A DNA stretch of 64,000 bases, from assembly GCA_963739995.1 (NCBI GenBank), contig CAVUCH010000004.1, positions 310,001 to 374,000 of the forward strand, given 5' to 3'. The notes below the pieces were generated by a model. It was not told where the DNA came from. It worked only from the letters and a program-made list of their open reading frames with translations, and did not search any database. Shown piece by piece: positions 1 to 7,550 of the stretch. Each line of letters starts with the position of its first letter. Within the stretch, counting starts at the first letter, position 1. The position numbers and the translations under genes were made by a program. Source of the DNA: CAVUCH01 sp963739995 (GTDB lineage Bacteria; Acidobacteriota; Vicinamibacteria; Vicinamibacterales; JAENWD01).

Positions 1-1637
1 GAGAGCCGGTGGGCAATCGCAACCGTCGTCCGGCCCCGCATGAGCACCTCGAGTGCCTCCCGGATGACGCTCTCCGTCTCGGTGTCGACACTGGACGTGG
101 CCTCGTCCAGCACCAGCACCGGGCGGTCGAAGGCGAGCGCCCGCGCGAACGAGAGCAGCTGCTTCTGCCCCACCGACAGCGAGGCGCCGCGTTCACCGAG
201 CGTCGTCTCCAGGCCCGCCGGCAGCAGGCTGATGAAGCGGTCCGCTCGCACCGCCGCGGCCGCACGCGCCACATCAGAGTCCTGGAGCCGCGTCTCACCG
301 AGGCGGATATTCGCGCCGATGCTCCCCGAGAACAGGTGAACGTCCTGCAGCACGAGGCCGAACAGGGCCCGCACGTCCTCGAGCGCGAGCTCGCGGATAT
401 CGGTCCCATCCACCAGGATCCGTCCTCGGCTGACGTCGTAGAACCGCATCAACAGGTTGATGATCGTCGTCTTGCCGGATCCCGTCGCCCCGACGATGCC
501 GAGGCGTCCGCCTTGGAGCACCTCGAACGAGACGTCGCGCAGCACGTAGTCCTCGCCGTGATACGCGAACCACACGTGATCGAACACGATGTGCGGGGAC
601 TGCGCGGGATCGCGACGTCCGGGCACGGCGGGCGACGTGATACGCGCGGGTTCGTCGATCAGCTTGAAGATCCGCTCGGACGAGGCCATCGCGCTTTGCA
701 GCACGTTGAACTTCTCCGACATGTCGCTGATGGGACGGAAGAACCGCGAGGAGTACTGCAGGAAGGCCACCAGCGCCCCCAGCGTCAGCGTGCCCGCCAT
801 GACCTGGAGGCCGCCATACCAGATGATGAGGGAGGCTGCCATGGCTCCGACGATTTCAATCGCCGGGTAGAACACCGCGTAGTAGAAGATCGAGTCGATA
901 TTGGCGTCACGGTGCTGCGCGTTGATGCCCTCGAACCGCGCGTAGTTCATCTCTTCGCGCCGGAACAGCTGCACCGTCGACATGCCGGTGATGTTCTCCT
1001 GAAGGAACGCGTTGATCCGCGCAATCCACATCCGGACAGTGCGGTAGCTCTCGCGCACGTTCCGTCTGAACCACTGCGTCACGATCACGATCAGCGGCAG
1101 AACGGCGAAGCTGGTGAGGGCCAGCTGCCAGTCCATCAGCAGCATCACAATCATGATGCCGGCAAGGGTGAACACGTCACCGAAGATGGCTACGACGCCG
1201 GCCGTGAAGAGGTCGTTCAGCACGTCGACGTCGGTGGTCACGCGCGTCATGAGGCGGCCAACCGGATTGCGGTCGTAGAAGGCGAGATCCAGGCGCTGGA
1301 GCCGCTCGTAGATCTGCATGCGCAGGTCGTACATGATGCGCTGCCCGGTGGTCTGCATCAGCCACGTCTGCAGGTACTCGAGGCCGAACGAACCGAGGAG
1401 CACGATCATGTACTGGATGGCGATGAGTCCGATGCCCTCCAGTTGGCCGACGGCTATGTGCTGGTCGATCGCGCGCTTCATGAGAAACGGCGGCACCAGC
1501 TGCAACACCGAGTTGGTGACGATGGCGGCCAACGCGAGTGCCGCCTGCCACCGGTACGGCCGCAAATACGCCAACAGCCGCCGCATCAGGCGGGCGTCGT
1601 ACGCCTTGCCCAGGATTTCTTCGTCAGAAGACGACAT
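1..1637 (-). CDS. ABC exporter half-transporter, catalytic-Glu subunit (C-terminus beyond window)
   Basis: A transmembrane ABC-exporter domain (about residues 20-300) is followed by a nucleotide-binding domain. It shows Walker A GATGSGKTT (Lys389), Q-loop VLQDVHLF, signature LSVGQ, Walker B VLVLDEATSSVD and H-loop AHR; about 545 residues are visible and the last few lie off the left edge. The start is the ATG opening MSSSDEEILGKAYD. Walker B keeps the catalytic Glu, but the signature has Val where Gly is usual. The gene lies just downstream of the half-transporter at 1753-3555, whose defects are the mirror image, so the two probably form one heterodimeric exporter in the inner membrane. Drug, lipid or peptide substrates are all possible and none can be inferred. 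Confidence 0.93.
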   Translation of the reverse strand, partial: MSSSDEEILGKAYDARLMRRLLAYLRPYRWQAALALAAIVTNSVLQLVPPFLMKRAIDQHIAVGQLEGIGLIAIQYMIVLLGSFGLEYLQTWLMQTTGQRIMYDLRMQIYERLQRLDLAFYDRNPVGRLMTRVTTDVDVLNDLFTAGVVAIFGDVFTLAGIMIVMLLMDWQLALTSFAVLPLIVIVTQWFRRNVRESYRTVRMWIARINAFLQENITGMSTVQLFRREEMNYARFEGINAQHRDANIDSIFYYAVFYPAIEIVGAMAASLIIWYGGLQVMAGTLTLGALVAFLQYSSRFFRPISDMSEKFNVLQSAMASSERIFKLIDEPARITSPAVPGRRDPAQSPHIVFDHVWFAYHGEDYVLRDVSFEVLQGGRLGIVGATGSGKTTIINLLMRFYDVSRGRILVDGTDIRELALEDVRALFGLVLQDVHLFSGSIGANIRLGETRLQDSDVARAAAAVRADRFISLLPAGLETTLGERGASLSVGQKQLLSFARALAFDRPVLVLDEATSSVDTETESVIREALEVLMRGRTTVAIAHRL

Positions 1638-1653
1638 GATAAAAACGAGTTAA

Positions 1654-1750
1654 TGAAAAATGGAAGATGAAGAATGACAAACACGGCGCAATCGATCGCG
1701 CGACGCTCATCAGCCCGTTTCCTTTTTCATTCTTCCTTCTTCATTTTTCA
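1654..1750. repeat. AT-rich imperfect inverted repeat between the two ABC genes
   Basis: Two 24-nt arms, 1654-1677 and 1727-1750, are reverse complements at 20 of 24 positions, separated by about 49 nt. Each arm carries TGAAAAATG at its outer end and GAAGAATGA at its inner end. The arms are much richer in A+T than the flanking genes. The element fills the space between the stop of one ABC gene and the start of the next. It could fold in mRNA or be a small dispersed repeat. Confidence 0.7.
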
Positions 1751-1752
1751 TT

Positions 1753-3555
1753 TCATTGCTGTGACGCCAACTCCTCTTCGAGCAACTGCTGGCGATACAG
1801 CTCCGCATACAGGCCTCCCGCCGACACGAGTGAGGCGTGCGTGCCGCGTTCGGCGATTCGGCCGCTCTCGAGCACGAGGATCTGATCGGCCTCGCGAACG
1901 GTGGAGATCCGGTGCGACACGATGATCGACGTGCGCTTCTTCATCACGTCGCGGAGACGCGACAGGATTTCCTCTTCGGTGTAGGTGTCCACCGCCGAAA
2001 GCGCATCGTCCAGGATCAGGATGCGCGGGTCGAGCGCGACGGCCCGCGCAAGCGCCGTCCGCTGCTTCTGGCCGCCGGACAGGGTGATGCCCCGCTCCCC
2101 CACTGTCGTCGCGTACGCCTGCGGGAAGTCGGCGACGTCCTTGTCGAGTCGAGACACCGCGGCGGCGTCCTTCACGGCACGCTCGCGACCCTCCAGCGGG
2201 AGAGAGGCGACTACCGGCGAGAACGCCACGTTGTCCCCGAGCGTGTCGGAGAACAGGAACGGTTCCTGCGGGACGAAACCGATCGCGCCACGGAGGACAG
2301 AGAAGGGGATTTCGCGCACGTCGGTCCCGTCGATGAAGACCGACCCAGGCTCGGGATCGTGCAGGCGCGGCAGCAGGCTGATGAGCGTGGATTTGCCGGA
2401 TCCGGTCGCACCTACGAGCGCGACCGTCTGGCCCGGTTCGATGACGGCGGAGATGCCGTCGAGCACGCGCCGGCCGTTGTAGGAGAACGTCACGTCGCGG
2501 AATTCGATGCGTCCGGTGATCAGACCGCCCGGCGCGGGCTGAAGTCCGCTGCGGGCGCCGTCGAAGCCCGGATCCACAATCGCGGGCGGCTGCTCCATCA
2601 CCTGAAGCATGCGATTCCATGAGGCGAGGCCGCGCTGGATCATGTTCGTCACCCAGCCGAACGCGATCATGGGCCAGGCGAGCATCACGAGATACGCGTT
2701 GAACGCGACGAGATCGCCGATCGTGATGCGGCCCTGGATGACCTCCCGGCTCCCCTGCCACAGCACCAGCAGCGCACCTATCCCGAGGAAGAGAGTCATG
2801 CTCGGAAAGAACAGCCCCTGCAGCCGGATGAGGCCACGGTTCCGGCTTACATACTCTTCGTTGGCACGCCGGAAACGCTCCAGCTCGGAGGCCTCCTGCC
2901 CGTACGCCCGTACGACGCGCACGCCCGAGAGGGCTTCCTGGACGACCGCGCTGATGTCGGAGAGCTGTGCCTGGATGGTCTCGAAGCGGCGGTGAATGGC
3001 GCTCCCGAACACCTTGACGGAGATCGAGACGAAGGGCAGCGGCACGAGCGCCACCAGCGTCAGCCATGCATCGATCGTCAGCATCATCGTGATGGCGATG
3101 ACGAACGTGAGGATCGTCGACGCCGAGTACATCACGGACGGACCGATCATCATGCGCACCGCATTCAGGTCGTTGGTGGCGCGTGACATCAGGTCGCCGG
3201 TGCGGTTGCCCTGGTAGAACGAGAGCGGAAAGCGCTCGAGGTGGCTGAAGAAGTCGTTGCGCAGGTCGTATTCGATGTGGCGCGAGATGCCGATGACGAT
3301 CCGCCGCATCAGGAAGCGGAAGACGCCGCCGATGATGGCGAGCCCGAGCAGCACCAGGGCGTAGTAGGCCAACTTGCCGCGCGTCACCCCCGCGGCGAGA
3401 TCGTCGACCGCGTGCTTCAGCACCCACGGAGAGAGCTGCTGGATGCCTGTGGCCGCGGCGATGCACAGCAAGCCGGTAGCGAAGGCGCGGCGGTAGCGGG
3501 CGAGGTAGGGCCTCAATCGGCGCCAGGGCCCCGCGCCCGGCGGTCGGAGGGCCAT
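1753..3555 (-). CDS. ABC exporter half-transporter, degenerate Walker B subunit
   Basis: A 600-residue half-transporter with an exporter membrane domain (about residues 15-310) and a C-terminal ATPase domain. It shows Walker A GATGSGKST, Q-loop VPQEPFLF, consensus signature LSGGQKQ and Walker B ILILDDALSAVD. The residue after the Walker B Asp is Asp, not the catalytic Glu. Paired with the downstream half at 1-1637 (LDE, LSVGQ), this predicts one complete and one degenerate ATP site. That arrangement is known for heterodimeric exporters such as TM287/288, BmrCD and LmrCD. The start MALRPPGAGPWRR is the first ATG of the frame. The two genes are probably co-transcribed across the short repeat between them. 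Confidence 0.93.
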   Translation of the reverse strand: MALRPPGAGPWRRLRPYLARYRRAFATGLLCIAAATGIQQLSPWVLKHAVDDLAAGVTRGKLAYYALVLLGLAIIGGVFRFLMRRIVIGISRHIEYDLRNDFFSHLERFPLSFYQGNRTGDLMSRATNDLNAVRMMIGPSVMYSASTILTFVIAITMMLTIDAWLTLVALVPLPFVSISVKVFGSAIHRRFETIQAQLSDISAVVQEALSGVRVVRAYGQEASELERFRRANEEYVSRNRGLIRLQGLFFPSMTLFLGIGALLVLWQGSREVIQGRITIGDLVAFNAYLVMLAWPMIAFGWVTNMIQRGLASWNRMLQVMEQPPAIVDPGFDGARSGLQPAPGGLITGRIEFRDVTFSYNGRRVLDGISAVIEPGQTVALVGATGSGKSTLISLLPRLHDPEPGSVFIDGTDVREIPFSVLRGAIGFVPQEPFLFSDTLGDNVAFSPVVASLPLEGRERAVKDAAAVSRLDKDVADFPQAYATTVGERGITLSGGQKQRTALARAVALDPRILILDDALSAVDTYTEEEILSRLRDVMKKRTSIIVSHRISTVREADQILVLESGRIAERGTHASLVSAGGLYAELYRQQLLEEELASQQ

Positions 3556-3697
3556 GAGTCTTCAGTATAGGGCACCGGATTCCGCGATCCGATTGTGGTA
3601 TCCTGCTCCCGCCCTACCTACAGCCGGCAGCCGCGAAACCCCGACGCGATGAGCTGCCCGGCGTCCAGTACCCCGGGGCAGAATTCGTAAGAGGATC

Positions 3698-4510
3698 ATG
3701 CGCAAGCTCTTTGTGTGGATGGTAGGCGCCACGGTGCTGGCGATGACGGCTGGAACCGCCAGCGCGCAGTACGGCCCACAAACGCCCGGCGTGTCGTCGG
3801 GAGTAACGGGCGCCGACTACCACGTCGAGCTTTCGTACTCCCTCTGGCGTCCGAGCCGGACCATCCTGATTGCGAGCGAGTCGCTCGGCATCCTCGGCGA
3901 CAGGATCGACGCGGTGGCGGACCTCGGCTTCGACACGGAAACCTTTCAGGACTTCAAGGTCGTGCTGCGTGCGTCACGGAAGTTCAAGTTCCGCTTCGGC
4001 TTCACGCCCATCAAGTACGACGGCGACACGATACTCACGCGCACCATCGTCTTCAACGGTCAGCGGTACACGATCGGGCTGCCCGTGACATCCGAGCTGG
4101 ATTGGAAGTCGTGGCGGTTTGGCGCGGAGTACGACTTCATCTCGCGGTCGCGGGGCTTCTTCGGCGTCATCTTCGAAGGAAAGTACACCGACCTGAACCT
4201 GCAGCTGCAGGCGCCGCTCATCGCGGAGTTCACGCACGTCAAGGTTCCAATCCCCACGATCGGCGCCATCGGCCGCGTGTATGTCGCAAGGAATGTTGCA
4301 CTGACCGCCGAAGTCACCGGGCTGGCGCTGACGATTCAGGACGACAGCGGCAAGTACCTGGAAGTCGATCTGAACGCGCAGTTCAACTTCAACGAGAATT
4401 TTGGTGTCCAGGGCGGCTATCGCGCGCTGACGGTTGAGTATGAGGTGGAGCTGGATTCGGGCGAGCTGGACCTGAACGGGCTGTACTTCGGCGGCGTCGC
4501 GCGGTTTTGA
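3698..4510 (+). CDS. Predicted outer-membrane beta-barrel protein
   Basis: A 270-residue protein with a clear Sec signal peptide (MRKLFVWMVGATVLAMTAG, cleavage near ASAQ). The mature part alternates hydrophobic and polar residues in beta-strand fashion and is rich in aromatic and Gly residues. It ends GGVARF, the terminal Phe typical of proteins handled by the BAM machinery. I recognise no specific family. It reads like one of the small 8-10-strand outer-membrane proteins. The ATG follows an AGAGG ribosome-binding site. It is transcribed divergently from the ABC exporter genes, and no function follows from the neighbours. Confidence 0.8.
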   Translation: MRKLFVWMVGATVLAMTAGTASAQYGPQTPGVSSGVTGADYHVELSYSLWRPSRTILIASESLGILGDRIDAVADLGFDTETFQDFKVVLRASRKFKFRFGFTPIKYDGDTILTRTIVFNGQRYTIGLPVTSELDWKSWRFGAEYDFISRSRGFFGVIFEGKYTDLNLQLQAPLIAEFTHVKVPIPTIGAIGRVYVARNVALTAEVTGLALTIQDDSGKYLEVDLNAQFNFNENFGVQGGYRALTVEYEVELDSGELDLNGLYFGGVARF

Positions 4511-4538
4511 CGCCGGGGCTGCGGCCGGGTTCCCGCGA

Positions 4539-7187
4539 TTATCGAATCTGAAGCCACACGCCCAGGAAGCGATCGTCACGGCTCGCGCGATCGACCGCCG
4601 ACGGGCGGAACCCGGCTTCGCTCGTCACGCGTAGAGGTACCCCACCCTGGAGCAAGGGGGGGTCGACCGGGCGTTCTTCGCCCGGTCCGAGATCGAGCGT
4701 GGTGCTCCAGCGGCCGGCCGTTAGCACGATGCGATTCTTCGCGCCCCCATTTCGGACCAGCAAGCCGCGCCGCGCATGCACCGATGTGCGCTCGATGACG
4801 ACGGCCGCCGACGCGCCGCCGCCCACCCACCAGCCTTCCGCCTCCGCCCATGCCCCTTCGTCAAGGAACCACACCAGCACATCGCCGTAGCGCATCGCGC
4901 GACGCGCGACGGTGGCAGGCTGGGGGCTGCTGAACGCCTGGATCCGCAGCGACACCTGATGAATGGCGCGTACCGCAGAACCGTCGCCTTCGATGGTCAG
5001 CACCTGCGCGCCGGCGGGCAAATCGAGCAGCATCGGCGTGGCACCGGGCGCCACGCCGTCGAGCGCCGTCCGCAGAAACGGCGCCACACGACGGCCAACC
5101 GTGGCCTCGATGGTTCCGGAGAGCGCAGCTGGCCCATGTGCGAGCACCCTGTACTGACCGGCCGGAAGGTTCCGCCCAACGAACAACAGGCGCTCGTGCG
5201 GCCGCGGGTCACGGCGCACCGCAGAGGGCACCGGTACGTCGGCAAAAGCCTCAGCCGCCGGTTCGCGTCGAATCGCGGGGAGCCGCAACACCGTCCCGCG
5301 AACCGCAGCCGCGCGCGCAATGCCGGAAAACCCCGTCCCGCGCTCGAGAGACACCGCACCGGCGACACGCCACCCGAGCGTCGCGCCGATCGTCACCGTG
5401 CAGGCCAGCGCCAGCCACAGGTAGGTCGTGACGGCGCTGCCACGTGCGGACCGCACGAGCCTGCGGCAGACGAGCCATGACACGATTCCGGACGCCCCCC
5501 ACATCGAGGCCTGCATCGCGGTGACCGCGGCGGTGTTCCTGAACAGCGACGGCACCGCGCGCGGCAGGTTGACGAGCGGCGCCGCGCGGTCCATCCAGAG
5601 CGCAAAGCCGTCGCGCACGTTGTATACGAGCGCACCGCGATCCACCCAGGCGAGCGCGACGGCAAGCGCGACGCTGGTACCGAGCAGCACGCTGAACGTT
5701 CCCCTTCCGGGCGACCTGGTGCGCGCCCACTGCGCCGCCGCGGCCAGGCCGAACGGCAGCAGGACCGGGACCATGAAGCGCACGGGCGAACTGTGCCCAC
5801 CCCACCACATCTGATGACCGGCAACGGCCACGGTGTAGGGCACAGCGACGAGCAGGAGCTCGCTCGTGAGCCGGCGGTGTGCCCGCCACAAGGCGGCCAT
5901 CCCGATGAACGCCACCAGGTATACCGGTGCGTTCGGCAGCAGGCCGAACTGCTGATCGACGAACAGTCCCGCCAGCCCGCGAGGTGCGCGAGAGAGGGTC
6001 GTTTGCGTATGTCCGCCGTATGGGGCGGCGGGGTTGAACTCGCCGTAGATCGCGTAGAAGAACCACAGCCAGGCGGCGGCACTGAGGACCGGGATGGCGA
6101 GAAACGCGAGACCTCTCCAGAGACGCGTTCGCACTCGTGACGACGGCGGCGTGTCTGCGTTCTGCCACAGGCGCAGGAGGATCAGGCCGCCGAGGGCTCC
6201 CGCAAGAAGGGCGTACCGCGTGTGCAGCCAGGGCAACAGGGCCAGGGCGGCCCCGTGCCCTGCGGCGCGCCACCGGCTCTCGCATGGCGTGTCCGGGAAG
6301 GCCAGTGCATACACTCCGGTCATCACGAGCACCGCCGCGGGTCCGTCCGGGAACACCGTGAACGCCTGGAAACAGAAGGGAACGCTCAGCGCCACCGCCG
6401 ACCACCCCGCCCAGGCAGCGGCGGGGCTCCCGGTCATGCGCCATGCCGCGCGCCACAGAAGAGCTGCGCCGAGCGCCGAGACGATGGAGAGAAACACGAC
6501 CACACCCGGGTACCCGGCAATCGCAAACGCGGGTAGCACGACAGCGGCCAGGCCGGGTGCGTGGATGGAGTAGATCTCGTGGTCGAGGCCCCGTCGCAGG
6601 TAATCGGGCTTGAGGTCGCGGCCGATGTACGCCCGGTAGTCGCCCCGACGGTGGTTGTTCTCGATCTTCAGGTCGCCGTCGTAGAGCAGGCTCTGTGTCA
6701 TCACGATGTAGTGCGGTTCATCCCCATCGGGCAGCACGGGCGCGATGCGCCACGCGGCGGCCATGTACAGGGCCGACGCCAGCAGGAACGCGAGCACAAG
6801 CTGCGTGGCGGGAGGGGCATCGAGCACCAGGGTCCATACGGCGCCCGCCGCCCGGGCGAGCAGGAGACACCCGATGAGGATCCATGCCGCGGCCGCGAGC
6901 GGACCGTTCCAGAGCAGAAAGGCTGCGGGAATGGGCAGAGGCAGCCAGGGCAGCCACGGAAGGAACGCCAGGTACAGCGGCCGCAGTCGAGCGGGTGACA
7001 CCGGCAGGAGGTGCGCGAGCACGAGGGCACCGGCGATGAAGGCAACCAGCAGGCGTGCCGGCGGCAGGACCGCCAGGCGCTCGGTCGCGGTCTCACCGAT
7101 CGCGGAAACGGAGCCGAGCGTCAGCCAGAGACCGACCGCGGCGACGGCGAGCGGCAGCAGGCGCAGAAGACGGTCCCGCCACGTCAT
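4539..7187 (-). CDS. GT-C type membrane glycosyltransferase-like protein
   Basis: An 882-residue polytopic membrane protein. About a dozen hydrophobic segments fill residues 10-640 and a soluble beta-rich domain follows. Just after the fourth or fifth helix lies DGDEPHYI (Asp156-Glu157), the acidic pair expected in the first periplasmic loop of GT-C enzymes such as ArnT and protein mannosyltransferases, which use polyprenyl-phosphate sugars. The ATG at 7187 overlaps the stop of the preceding fragment in an ATGA arrangement. This favours it over longer in-frame starts, whose extra residues look non-coding. Family placement is by motif and topology only, and the sugar and acceptor are unknown. 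Confidence 0.75.
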   Translation of the reverse strand: MTWRDRLLRLLPLAVAAVGLWLTLGSVSAIGETATERLAVLPPARLLVAFIAGALVLAHLLPVSPARLRPLYLAFLPWLPWLPLPIPAAFLLWNGPLAAAAWILIGCLLLARAAGAVWTLVLDAPPATQLVLAFLLASALYMAAAWRIAPVLPDGDEPHYIVMTQSLLYDGDLKIENNHRRGDYRAYIGRDLKPDYLRRGLDHEIYSIHAPGLAAVVLPAFAIAGYPGVVVFLSIVSALGAALLWRAAWRMTGSPAAAWAGWSAVALSVPFCFQAFTVFPDGPAAVLVMTGVYALAFPDTPCESRWRAAGHGAALALLPWLHTRYALLAGALGGLILLRLWQNADTPPSSRVRTRLWRGLAFLAIPVLSAAAWLWFFYAIYGEFNPAAPYGGHTQTTLSRAPRGLAGLFVDQQFGLLPNAPVYLVAFIGMAALWRAHRRLTSELLLVAVPYTVAVAGHQMWWGGHSSPVRFMVPVLLPFGLAAAAQWARTRSPGRGTFSVLLGTSVALAVALAWVDRGALVYNVRDGFALWMDRAAPLVNLPRAVPSLFRNTAAVTAMQASMWGASGIVSWLVCRRLVRSARGSAVTTYLWLALACTVTIGATLGWRVAGAVSLERGTGFSGIARAAAVRGTVLRLPAIRREPAAEAFADVPVPSAVRRDPRPHERLLFVGRNLPAGQYRVLAHGPAALSGTIEATVGRRVAPFLRTALDGVAPGATPMLLDLPAGAQVLTIEGDGSAVRAIHQVSLRIQAFSSPQPATVARRAMRYGDVLVWFLDEGAWAEAEGWWVGGGASAAVVIERTSVHARRGLLVRNGGAKNRIVLTAGRWSTTLDLGPGEERPVDPPLLQGGVPLRVTSEAGFRPSAVDRASRDDRFLGVWLQIR

Positions 7188-7477
7188 GGGCGCGGCAGCA
7201 ATCGATAGAGGCGCACCTGCTCGTCCCCGCTGACCCATACGAACTCGCCGCTCGCCTCCATCGTACGCGGCTCGGGATGGAAAATATTGGCGTCGAAGAG
7301 GTGCAGCGGATTCCGGGGCGCCTGGTGCACCACCCACGCGAGGATCCACGCGTTCAGGGAGTAGTCGCCATTGTCAACGCGTGACCGGCGGCCGGGAGCA
7401 GCCGCCAGCGGCCACGTGTGGGCGGCCGCAAGCAGAGCGAACATCGCGAAGGTGGCCGCGTGGCGCCGGACGCTCAT
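7184..7477 (-). pseudogene. Truncated membrane-protein fragment (N-terminus only)
   Basis: A 97-residue frame opening with a signal-anchor (MSVRRHAATFAMFALLAAAH) and then DNGDYSLNAWILAWVVHQ and PLHLFDANIFHPEPRT. This resembles the first loop of large bacterial membrane proteins with 10 or more helices, where the stretch is normally followed by hundreds of residues. Here it runs straight into GEFVWVSGDEQVRLYRLLP and stops. The second part could be the tail of the same protein, implying an internal deletion. The frame is open and its stop is ATGA-coupled to the glycosyltransferase gene, so it may still be translated. Calling it a remnant is inference from length. Confidence 0.5.
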
Positions 7478-7550
7478 CCGCAGATTGCTTGCACGGCGCC
7501 GCGAGCACGTCGAACAGCGCCGCGTGCAGGTGGGTTACTGTCTGAAGACA

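Noticed and set aside
9..1670. Plus-strand frame of 553 codons at the left edge
   Set aside because: It lies antisense to the ABC exporter half with all ATPase motifs; its translation is rich in His, Arg and Glu without domains.
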